In this document: positions 6,473 through 12,582 of the stretch, piece by piece | How the letters are laid out: each line of letters opens with the position of its first letter | Position numbering within the stretch: the stretch's first letter is position 1 | Translations under genes and position numbers: made by a program | DNA from: Schleiferiaceae bacterium | GTDB taxonomy: Bacteria; Bacteroidota; Bacteroidia; Flavobacteriales; Schleiferiaceae | Assembly: GCA_025210575.1 (NCBI GenBank) | Contig: JAOARK010000533.1 | Coordinates: 1 to 12,582, forward strand | Length of the DNA stretch: 12,582 nt | Direction of reading: 5' to 3' | Notes under the pieces: generated by a model | Seen by the model: only the letters and a program-made list of their open reading frames with translations | What the model was told of the DNA's origin: nothing | The model's database searches: none

Positions 6473-8713
6473 CTACGACTTGTTTAAACCTGTATGATTA
6501 CTATGCGCAAAAAGAATATTACCCACTTGATCATACCCCATAAATGCATCTACATTCATTTGTTTAAGGTGGCTCTCATTAATACCCATAATCACCAAAT
6601 CAGCTTCTGCTGAATGCTTATTTACCAGATCTTTTTTGTTTGTTTCTTCATTGATTGGATACACTAATAGATTGTTTTTAGATACTGGTAGACGACCAGA
6701 AATAATCAATTTATCCAATTCTTTTTTCTGCTCCATCAACTCGTCTTCTGGGAAGGCCGCAAACACTTTAATCTGACCACCCTTCCAATCATTATGACCC
6801 AGCATAATATAACCAAGAAGCACTGTAAGATTAGCATTGGCAAGATCATAAGGAGACATCCAAATATGAATATCCTTTTGAAAACCGAAGTCTCTTTCCG
6901 CAATTTTTAGAATACAAGTATCAAAGCTTGCCGCCTTTAACAATCCATAGTTTTCAAGAATTCGTTTCAATCCTTCCTCGTCATTTTCTTGAAAGTCAAA
7001 AAGGATCATATTGTTGTCTTGACCTGATATACCGGGCAACTGAACAATTTGTGCTATCGCTGACGTAAAAGAAGGGCTAATCAAAGTATCTACATAGAAG
7101 TTGGTGTTTGCCAAATTGGTCATTTTGATCAATCGCTTCAGGTCTTCTTTTGCTACCTTTTGTGTTTCACTACTGAAATATCCTTCGATGTAGTGGATAT
7201 ACGACCCAAATCCATACTTGTCCGCTATCCATTTCATCAAATGAAAATTGGATAGATTTTTAAATGAATCCTGAGAAAGACAAATAACAGAAGGTCTCCA
7301 GTTTTCTCCACTCTGCTCTTTTTCCGCTTTTTGCAAGAAGATCATAATTCGTCTGGCAAACTGAGAGATAACATTTTGAACCATATTGGCCAAGCCTTCT
7401 TTACGAGAACTGGTCAAAGTGATAGCAAAATAATTTCCAACCATGATCAAGATGGCTAATGCCGCATAAGTGGCATTCATCTTGAACATCAAGAAGAAAC
7501 AAACTAATCCACCTAAAAGGGAGATATACCATTTACTTCTAAAAGAAGGTCGGTAAGCAGGATCTCCTGAAAAATGCTGGAAGAAAGAGATTAAACATAG
7601 TGAGCCATATGTCACCATGAAGAACATTGAGATGATCTCGGCCACAAAATCTACATCTCCAATCAATACAAAAACCAATGCTAAAACTGAAGTAGCAATA
7701 CTGGCGTTTCGCGGTTCATTGTGCTCTCCTACCCCACTTTTTAAAAAGTCGTTAATGGGTTTGGCTATAAATATTTTATCCTTGGCTAGTGCCTGAAGCG
7801 TCCTTGGAGCCACTAAAGCTGATCCGATAGCGCTACTAATTGTTGCTGCCGCTAACCCCATTGGAATAATTGGTCCCCATGCAGATATTTTGGCCATAAT
7901 CAATTGAGAGGTATCAACCAACTCATCAGGCGAAGCGTACTTGGCCATTTTAAAAGCGATCAAAACATACAGACACATTCCTGTAATGGTAGCAGCTAAA
8001 GTCCCAAAAGGGATTGATTTACTTGGGTCTTTAAGATCTCCAGACAATCCAACTCCTGCAGTCATTCCCGTAAAAGCAGGAAAGACAATGGCGAACACAT
8101 AGAAAAAGGACTCAGGATTCGAAACGTGTTTCTGTAAAAATTCAGAAGTAAAACCATCGCCATATGGAGTCTCACCAATAAAGAAAAAGATGAGAGACGC
8201 AAAGAGTATGGCAATCACAATATAGAGCGCCTTCATACCAACACTTGCACCTTTCGTGAGAATAACGAGCATTAAAACCAAAAGCGCGGGTACAGTAAAA
8301 AATCGTTTATCAATGAATCCGACACCTAATGCTTCTTGAATATAAGGCTCGACTATTCCAAAAGCCTCACCAAAGGCGACTATATAAAAAGCAACACTTA
8401 TGGCCTGAGAAAGGTACAGAGCAAAGCCGATGGCCGCTCCAATATTTAAACCAAAAGAGCGAGAAATTATGTAATATTCTCCTCCCCCTTCCACTTTTTG
8501 GTTTGTGGCAATCTCTGCCAGAGCCAATGCCGTTGGGATAGTTACAATATGACCTAAGAGGACAATGCCTAAAGTTCCCCAGAATCCAACATTTCCAACT
8601 GCCCAACCAAATCTCAGAAAGAGAATAGCACCTAAAATGGTGCTAATGGCAGTTAGAAAAACATGTATGGTACCAAATTTTTTAGTTGAACTTTCGGCCG
8701 TAGTTGAACTCAT
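6473..8713 (-). CDS. Cation-chloride cotransporter family protein (SLC12/NKCC-like, APC superfamily)
   Basis: The 746-residue membrane protein has about 12 predicted helices (residues 15-435) and a C-terminal cytosolic domain (about 440-746). The membrane core carries signatures of eukaryotic cation-chloride cotransporters: LGAILFLRFGWAVG in TM1 (27-40), GGGEYYIISRSFG (76-88), FPAFTGMTAGVGLSGDLKDP (211-230) with SKSIPFGT after it, and VAPRTLQALAKD (301-312). Residues corresponding to the NKCC sodium site look present (ATISS, 290-294). The C-terminal domain also resembles the SLC12 domain (WRPSVICL, IHIWMSPYD, QIKVFAAF, ADLVIMGI). Such proteins move Na+ and/or K+ together with Cl-; the ion set here is not proven, and automated annotation might say only 'amino acid permease'. 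It is the first gene of the operon with rsmA and mgtE, and its TAG abuts the rsmA ATG. Confidence 0.85.
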   Translation of the reverse strand: MSSTTAESSTKKFGTIHVFLTAISTILGAILFLRFGWAVGNVGFWGTLGIVLLGHIVTIPTALALAEIATNQKVEGGGEYYIISRSFGLNIGAAIGFALYLSQAISVAFYIVAFGEAFGIVEPYIQEALGVGFIDKRFFTVPALLVLMLVILTKGASVGMKALYIVIAILFASLIFFFIGETPYGDGFTSEFLQKHVSNPESFFYVFAIVFPAFTGMTAGVGLSGDLKDPSKSIPFGTLAATITGMCLYVLIAFKMAKYASPDELVDTSQLIMAKISAWGPIIPMGLAAATISSAIGSALVAPRTLQALAKDKIFIAKPINDFLKSGVGEHNEPRNASIATSVLALVFVLIGDVDFVAEIISMFFMVTYGSLCLISFFQHFSGDPAYRPSFRSKWYISLLGGLVCFFLMFKMNATYAALAILIMVGNYFAITLTSSRKEGLANMVQNVISQFARRIMIFLQKAEKEQSGENWRPSVICLSQDSFKNLSNFHLMKWIADKYGFGSYIHYIEGYFSSETQKVAKEDLKRLIKMTNLANTNFYVDTLISPSFTSAIAQIVQLPGISGQDNNMILFDFQENDEEGLKRILENYGLLKAASFDTCILKIAERDFGFQKDIHIWMSPYDLANANLTVLLGYIMLGHNDWKGGQIKVFAAFPEDELMEQKKELDKLIISGRLPVSKNNLLVYPINEETNKKDLVNKHSAEADLVIMGINESHLKQMNVDAFMGYDQVGNILFAHSNHTGLNKS

Positions 8714-8750
8714 ACAAGGTAGATTCTGGTAAATGGTGAAAATAGAAAAT

Positions 8751-8777
8751 CCATCGCCTTAAAAAATAAGACGATGG
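8751..8777 (-). terminator. Probable terminator hairpin between the TonB receptor and the cotransporter gene
   Basis: Read on the minus strand, CCATCGTCTTA (8777-8767) pairs with TAAGGCGATGG (8761-8751) over 11 bp including one G-U wobble, with a five-T loop. The wobble position (8771/8757) is a C-A mismatch on the plus strand, so the hairpin is better formed in minus-strand RNA. The following ATTTTCTATTTT tract is U-rich but interrupted. It probably ends the receptor transcript, possibly with some read-through to the gene starting at 8713. Confidence 0.6.
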
Positions 8778-8807
8778 ATTTATTGTTAAAAAGATATTGG
8801 GGTGTTT

Positions 8808-8825
8808 AGCCCGCTAAAAAGGGCT
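8808..8825. repeat. Short GC-rich hairpin just after the TonB receptor stop codon
   Basis: AGCCC (8808-8812) and GGGCT (8821-8825) form a 5-bp stem with an 8-nt loop, 6 nt past the receptor stop codon. No T tract follows on the minus strand, so it is more likely a 3'-end stabilising stem than a terminator. Confidence 0.4.
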
Positions 8826-8831
8826 TCGATC

Positions 8832-11186
8832 CTAGAATTTTAGAATCACACCGCCCATAAGATTTCTTCCTGCTTGTGCATAATAATAAGGAGTTGTTCC
8901 CCACACATATCCATTCGATGCATATTTCACATCAAATACATTGTAAATGTTTAGATAAATGTTCAATTTCTTAACTCCATTTACTGGAATATCATAAGCC
9001 AGTCGAATATCATTGATGAAGTAAGCATCTAATTTGTGACGATCGTTATCGATGTTACTCAAGTATTGCTCTCCTACATATTTAGAGAAAAGACCAACTG
9101 TCAAACCTTGAACAGGATAAAACTCCAAGTTAGATGCTCCAATTACGTTAGGAGAATAGGCAATATTAGTAGAGCCATAATTCTTTACATCGTCCCCTGT
9201 TTGTTCTTTGTAATCTTGATTTTTATTCATGCTCACCGTCAAGTTTGGGCTCCATCTGGCCCATGATGCCAACTCAATGTCAAAAACAAATTCTAATCCG
9301 GCACGATAACTTTTACCAACGTTTTTACGGATCGGAGCTCCAACATTATCTATCTCACCCGTTAAAACCAACTGGTTAGTGTAGAACATATAATACCCAT
9401 TAATGGTCATTGCTGTTTTCCCCATTAATGCTTGGTAACCTAACTCAATATCTTGTAATCTTTCTGGTTCAACAGGATTGTTAGGATCAGCGTATAGCAA
9501 GTCCGTTCTATTAGGCTCTCTGCTGGTGGCAGCATAACTCAAGTACATTCTACGAGAATCTGCTATTTGCCAATTTACACCTGCCTTAGGGTTAACGAAT
9601 ACATTTTGATCATCGAATGAATAAGGAAATCCGTCATCAGAACCAGCCGATTTAAAACTTACTGTTCTCACTTGTAAATCACCAAATACAGACCAATCAT
9701 TGTTTATGTCATAAACAGCTTTTGCATAAACATTAAAATCAGATTTATCTGTTTTTGACTCATAATAACGTTGTCTAATTTCAGAATCAGATGCAAAACG
9801 AGCCCAAATGACTTCACCAAAATGGCGTCCATCATACTGATTATACCCACCACCAATAATTAAATTGAGTTTTTCATTGGTGTAGTTCACGCTAAATACA
9901 GTTCCATAAAAATCATTATCTAACCATTTTCTTCGAATGAGATCTGTTTGATCAATAGTATCTTGACCGATAACAATTGGCGTTAAACCATACTCAGGCA
10001 TATATTCACCTTGTTTGTATTGCTCGTAATATCCTCTTCCATAAGTGTAGTGAAGAGAGATATTAAAATCCCAATTTTCATTGATGATTTGATTCCAGTG
10101 CAATTGGTAATGATCTTGACTGTAGTTATCTACTTCATTATCATAATAGCCCGTCACATTCCAGTTATCATCATACAAAGCTCCAGCAGAATTAAAAGTT
10201 GGATTCGTCTCAAATGTTGCCGAATCAATTCCATTCCAAGCTTGATACGTTTCTTCATTTCCACCAAACACAACAGCTCTAACCATGGTCTTTTCATTCT
10301 TAAATCCACCATTCAAATAGTAAGATTTAAGATCTGAAGATGCGCGATCTACATAACCATCAGAAAGAATCTTTGATAAACGACCTCCCATCCAGAAATG
10401 ATTGTTGATTAAACCACTACCAAAATTTACAGTGTAGCGTTGGGTATTGAAAGAACCAGCTCCTACATGAACTTCGCCATGTGCCTTTTCATGAAAACCA
10501 TCTGTTTGCATATTTAAACTAGCACCGAAAGCTCCAGCACCGTTAGTGGAAGTTCCAACCCCTCTTTGCAATTGCATATTGGTGGTACTACTCATTAAAT
10601 CTGGAGTATTTACCCACCAAACACCATGACTTTCCGCATCATTCATTGGAATTCCATTTACGGTAACATTAATGCGTGTTGCATCAGAACCACGAACTCT
10701 TATACCCGTATACCCAACACCAGCACCTGCATCAGAAGTAGCAACAACACTAGGCGTCTGTTCCAATGTGAAAGCTACATCACGTCCAGTGTTAGTCTTT
10801 TCTATTTGTTCCGCATCTAGATCAGTGTAGGGAATTGGTGTTTTTTCGCTGGCTTTTATACCAGATAATTCGATGGTAACCAACTCTTCTATGAATGGTT
10901 CAAGATCTATTGTCAACTCTTTCTCCAAGCCACTTATTTCTACCTGCTGATCATAATCCTGAAAACCGATTAAATGAACATAAAGCCTTTTCATTCCTTG
11001 TTCTCTAACTACAAAAGCGGCCTTACCATTACCATTGGTGTAAACTCGTTTCCCAGCTAATTCTACAAAAGCATGAGAGACAGGTTCGTTGGTTTGAGCA
11101 TTTTGCACTGTAAGCTTAACAGTGGTTTGCGACATGACATATCCGTTTGCCAAAAGGATAAGCGCGAATAATAGAAATCTTTTCAT
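8832..11186 (-). CDS. TonB-dependent outer-membrane receptor, TPP-riboswitch controlled (probable thiamin or thiamin-related uptake)
   Basis: From the ATG at 11184-11186 the protein has 784 residues and opens with a clear signal peptide, MKRFLLFALILLANGYVMSQ. A carboxypeptidase-regulatory-like beta-sandwich follows (about 22-100), then the plug (about 105-230: GRDVAFTLEQTPSV, YTGIRVRGSDATRINVTVNG, GAGAFGASLNMQT) and a long 22-strand-type barrel ending GGVILKF with the terminal Phe expected for outer-membrane insertion. The frame stays open 48 codons further upstream to 11330, but that part has no signal peptide and lies in the riboswitch, so I reject the longer start. These receptors use TonB-ExbBD energy to import scarce ligands. 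The TPP riboswitch in the leader points to thiamin, a precursor or a thiamin complex; riboswitch-linked TonB receptors in Bacteroidota have been proposed for this. Binding of a particular ligand is inferred. Confidence 0.9.
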   Translation of the reverse strand: MKRFLLFALILLANGYVMSQTTVKLTVQNAQTNEPVSHAFVELAGKRVYTNGNGKAAFVVREQGMKRLYVHLIGFQDYDQQVEISGLEKELTIDLEPFIEELVTIELSGIKASEKTPIPYTDLDAEQIEKTNTGRDVAFTLEQTPSVVATSDAGAGVGYTGIRVRGSDATRINVTVNGIPMNDAESHGVWWVNTPDLMSSTTNMQLQRGVGTSTNGAGAFGASLNMQTDGFHEKAHGEVHVGAGSFNTQRYTVNFGSGLINNHFWMGGRLSKILSDGYVDRASSDLKSYYLNGGFKNEKTMVRAVVFGGNEETYQAWNGIDSATFETNPTFNSAGALYDDNWNVTGYYDNEVDNYSQDHYQLHWNQIINENWDFNISLHYTYGRGYYEQYKQGEYMPEYGLTPIVIGQDTIDQTDLIRRKWLDNDFYGTVFSVNYTNEKLNLIIGGGYNQYDGRHFGEVIWARFASDSEIRQRYYESKTDKSDFNVYAKAVYDINNDWSVFGDLQVRTVSFKSAGSDDGFPYSFDDQNVFVNPKAGVNWQIADSRRMYLSYAATSREPNRTDLLYADPNNPVEPERLQDIELGYQALMGKTAMTINGYYMFYTNQLVLTGEIDNVGAPIRKNVGKSYRAGLEFVFDIELASWARWSPNLTVSMNKNQDYKEQTGDDVKNYGSTNIAYSPNVIGASNLEFYPVQGLTVGLFSKYVGEQYLSNIDNDRHKLDAYFINDIRLAYDIPVNGVKKLNIYLNIYNVFDVKYASNGYVWGTTPYYYAQAGRNLMGGVILKF

Positions 11187-11202
11187 GATAAAAAGTTTAT
11201 CA
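11186..11202 (-). promoter_or_regulatory. Hairpin abutting the receptor start codon (possible translation-control element)
   Basis: On the minus strand TGATAAA (11202-11196) pairs with TTTATCA (11192-11186) around a CTT loop. The last paired base is the A of the ATG, so the hairpin occupies the ribosome landing site in a gene lacking a Shine-Dalgarno sequence. It may be part of the riboswitch expression platform, but an AT-only stem could also occur by chance. Confidence 0.35.
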
Positions 11203-11251
11203 CGAATAAAGGGGTCGTTACTCGCTAGAGTTAAAATTGCTTTGAATTGCA

Positions 11252-11320
11252 TTTTCCTTGGCAGCATTACCCGCCCAGGTTCAATGGGTATAATCTCAGC
11301 CCGAAGGCACCCCTGGAAAT
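11252..11320 (-). ncRNA. TPP riboswitch (THI element), compact form
   Basis: The minus strand shows the conserved TPP aptamer blocks in order: AGGGGTGCC (11314-11306), GGCTGAGA (11301-11294), TACCC (11290-11286), GAACCTG (11282-11276), GGGTAATGC in P5, and AAGGAAA at the end. P1 can form from TTTCC (11319-11315) and GGAAA (11257-11253), P2 from GGGT (11312-11309) and ACCC (11289-11286), and P5 from GCGG and CTGC around the GTAATG loop. P3 is reduced to GCC-TTCG-GGC, a 3-bp stem with a cUUCGg tetraloop, which makes the whole aptamer only about 69 nt. It senses thiamin pyrophosphate and should repress the downstream TonB receptor when thiamin is plentiful. No terminator stem with a T run lies between aptamer and ATG, so control of translation is more likely. 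Confidence 0.95.
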
Positions 11321-11327
11321 TATGCCG

Positions 11328-11335
11328 CAAATGTA
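11328..11335 (-). promoter_or_regulatory. Bacteroidota-type -7 promoter box for the TonB receptor
   Basis: TACATTTG on the minus strand is an exact match to the TAnnTTTG -7 consensus of Bacteroidota. Predicted transcription start is about 5 nt downstream, so the message would begin almost exactly at P1 of the riboswitch. An imperfect upstream element, TTAG for TTTG, lies 21 nt before it. Confidence 0.6.
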
Positions 11336-11401
11336 ATTTGAAATTGTGGATTGCGACTAAGCATAAACCATTAAAATTACAGACAACTTAAACACAACAT
11401 T

Positions 11402-11902
11402 ATGGCAACAATTACCCTTGGCGGAAAGCCTTTTCAAACCAATGGAGAAATACCTCAACCAGGCGATGCACTAAAGAGTTTTGAACTTGTAACAGATAGC
11501 TTGACTAGAAAAAGCCTATCAGACTATACTGGAAAAAGGCTTGTACTTAACATTTTTCCAAGCGTTGATACCGGTGTATGCGCAGCATCAATTAGAAAAT
11601 TCAACCAAGAAAGCGCATCGTTAGAGAACACAACGGTACTTTGTATTTCTAGAGATCTACCTTTTGCACAAAAAAGATTTTGTGGTGCCGAAGGAATTGA
11701 AAATGTAGAAATGCTCTCTGATTTTGAAACAGGAGATTTTAGCAAAGACTATGGACTATATGCAATGGATGGCGGATTTAAAGGATTGAGTGCAAGAGTG
11801 GTAATTGTGACAGACGAAAACCACAAAGTAATCTACAGCGAGCAAGTTCCTGAAATTGGACAAGAACCCGATTACGAGAGTGCTCTAAAAGCATTGAAAT
11901 AA
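11402..11902 (+). CDS. tpx: Thiol peroxidase Tpx (atypical 2-Cys peroxiredoxin)
   Basis: The 166-residue protein matches Tpx length and layout. It starts MATITLGGKPFQTNGEIPQP and carries the peroxidatic Cys60 in FPSVDTGVCAAS (52-63) and the resolving Cys94 in KRFCGAEG (91-98), the spacing seen in E. coli Tpx (Cys61/Cys95). Further conserved elements are ISRDLPFAQ (82-90) and LSARVVIVTDE near the C-terminus. The enzyme reduces hydrogen and alkyl peroxides through an intramolecular disulfide recycled by thioredoxin, in the cytoplasm or, for some orthologues, the periplasm; no signal peptide is seen here. The gene is divergent from the riboswitch-controlled receptor and is closed by its own terminator, so it is probably a single-gene unit. 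I could not identify its promoter with confidence. Confidence 0.96.
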   Translation: MATITLGGKPFQTNGEIPQPGDALKSFELVTDSLTRKSLSDYTGKRLVLNIFPSVDTGVCAASIRKFNQESASLENTTVLCISRDLPFAQKRFCGAEGIENVEMLSDFETGDFSKDYGLYAMDGGFKGLSARVVIVTDENHKVIYSEQVPEIGQEPDYESALKALK

Positions 11903-11904
11903 TT

Positions 11905-11930
11905 AAAGGCCGGTTTATCCGGCTTTTTTT
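11905..11930 (+). terminator. Rho-independent terminator after tpx
   Basis: GCCGG (11909-11913) and CCGGC (11919-11923) form a 5-bp GC stem around a TTTAT loop, extendable by A-T and G-T pairs, followed by seven T residues (11924-11930). It starts within a few bases of the tpx stop codon. Confidence 0.92.
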
Positions 11931-11987
11931 ATCCTGCTATTTTGTCTTCTTTCTGCAATTGGATTAATGATTGATGAGCCTTTAGAA

Positions 11988-12149
11988 ATGAAATCCCTAA
12001 TCCAAGGAATAAAGAAACTACTTTATGCTTTATGTTTGGCTTATGTCCTCGCATGGCATAATGTCTATAAAGAGGAATTGAAATTTCCAGACGACATTGC
12101 CATTAAATTAGAGCAAGAGAAAGAACAAGAAGATAACGCCAGGTTTTAG
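11988..12149 (+). CDS. Small hypothetical single-pass membrane protein
   Basis: I do not recognise this protein. From the ATG at 11988 it has 53 residues: a basic start (MKSLIQGIKK), one hydrophobic segment (about residues 11-24, LLYALCLAYVLAWH) and a charged tail ending in a Glu/Lys/Gln-rich stretch (IKLEQEKEQEDNARF). An in-frame ATG at 11967 would add seven residues; I prefer the later start because it puts the basic-then-hydrophobic pattern at the N-terminus. Its TAG overlaps the GTG of the next gene by one base (TAGTG), which argues for translational coupling and that the gene is real. It lies 57 bp after the tpx terminator. Confidence 0.5.
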   Translation: MKSLIQGIKKLLYALCLAYVLAWHNVYKEELKFPDDIAIKLEQEKEQEDNARF

Positions 12150-12538
12150 TGAAAAACAAATTAGGAAATAACGCTTTGTTCGATCCAAAAATGGGGTTAG
12201 TAGGCGCTGTGTTTTTAGGTGTGGTTGTTTTTGCAATAAACTTAGACCAAGGATGGATACAAGCTTTGCCTGCAGCAGGCAAACAGATGCTCTACACTTT
12301 TTTAGCCGGAGGGTTTATGATGAGGCTCACTGAAAACCTATCCATTAAATGGGAAAGTAAATACTTGTCTTACTTCATTTCAGTTGCAACATGCACTTTA
12401 ATTGCCGTGTCTTTAACGTATCTGGTTCACTCTTTAAAAGGAACCCCAAAACCCTTACTTTCTACCTTACCTACAGTTATTTTTGCTCCTCCTGGTTTTT
12501 TCTGGTGGGCTTATAAGAAACGTCAACAATTGGCTTAA
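12149..12538 (+). CDS. Hypothetical multi-pass membrane protein, GTG start
   Basis: I cannot assign this 129-residue protein to a characterised family. It has three or four predicted membrane segments: about 16-32 (GLVGAVFLGVVVFAINL), 46-60, 73-94 (LSYFISVATCTLIAVSLTYL) and 104-121 (ending PPGFFWWAY), then a basic tail KKRQQLA that suggests a cytosolic C-terminus. The only start that keeps the N-terminal part is the GTG overlapping the stop of the preceding small gene by one base. The first ATG (Met15, 12191) would remove 14 polar residues just before the first membrane segment, so it remains possible. The pair is probably one transcription unit encoding two inner-membrane proteins. No catalytic motif is visible. 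Confidence 0.7.
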   Translation: MKNKLGNNALFDPKMGLVGAVFLGVVVFAINLDQGWIQALPAAGKQMLYTFLAGGFMMRLTENLSIKWESKYLSYFISVATCTLIAVSLTYLVHSLKGTPKPLLSTLPTVIFAPPGFFWWAYKKRQQLA

Positions 12539-12582
12539 TCTTTCTATATACCAACCTCCACACTTTTATAAAGAGTAATACC

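Noticed and set aside
11187..11330. N-terminal extension of the TonB receptor reading frame to an ATG at 11330
   Set aside because: It translates the TPP riboswitch and places 48 non-signal residues before an obvious signal peptide.
11122..11391. Plus-strand open frame of 89 codons over the receptor start and riboswitch
   Set aside because: It is antisense to the riboswitch and signal peptide region, shows no recognisable protein features and is best explained as chance.
12539..12582. Right-edge sequence after the last membrane-protein gene
   Set aside because: It is too short to interpret; no terminator stem, RNA gene or start of a new gene could be recognised.

Overview
The window looks like chromosomal DNA of a Bacteroidota bacterium, probably of the Flavobacteriales. 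The evidence is AT-rich sequence, little visible Shine-Dalgarno signal, a DUF6249 protein beside an ECF sigma factor, a fused two-acyltransferase amino-lipid synthase, a TonB-dependent receptor with an N-terminal carboxypeptidase-regulatory-like domain, and one good match to the Bacteroidota -7 promoter box (TAnnTTTG). I see no IS element, phage gene, CRISPR array, tRNA or rRNA.

Layout. Positions 1-240 (minus) hold the first 80 codons of an ECF sigma factor that runs off the left edge. It diverges from a small DUF6249 membrane protein (359-703, plus). The 118-bp gap between them carries two outward-facing copies of a TAACC-N16-CGTC motif about a common centre, which reads as a pair of ECF-type promoters and suggests autoregulation. 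A terminator follows DUF6249. Next is a 600-residue fusion of an O-acyltransferase and an N-acyltransferase (822-2624, plus), of the type that makes ornithine or glycine lipids.

Its 3' end overlaps by 15 bp, tail to tail, the last gene of a compact minus-strand cluster that runs from 8713 down to 2610. In transcription order this cluster is a cation-chloride cotransporter homologue, rsmA (16S rRNA dimethyltransferase), mgtE (Mg2+ transporter), a predicted outer-membrane barrel and a D-2-hydroxyacid dehydrogenase. The junctions are 0, -11, +10 and 0 bp, so it is almost certainly one operon. It combines monovalent-ion and magnesium transport with a ribosome maturation enzyme.

Upstream on the same strand is a TonB-dependent receptor (8832-11186). 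Its leader contains a compact TPP (thiamin pyrophosphate) riboswitch (about 11252-11320) just after a -7 promoter box, so the receptor is probably a thiamin-regulated importer of thiamin or a related compound. The longest open frame for this gene begins upstream of the riboswitch and reads through it, so the start at 11186 is the credible one.

Diverging from the riboswitch is tpx (thiol peroxidase, 11402-11902) with a clear terminator. The right end holds two small, unrecognised genes for membrane proteins joined by a TAGTG stop/start overlap (11988-12149 and 12149-12538). The last 44 bases show nothing I can name.

Nothing here looks like a wholly new system. The most interesting items are the mirrored ECF-type promoter region, the miniature TPP riboswitch with a possible downstream competitor for its P2 helix, and the bacterial NKCC-like cotransporter in an operon with rsmA and mgtE.
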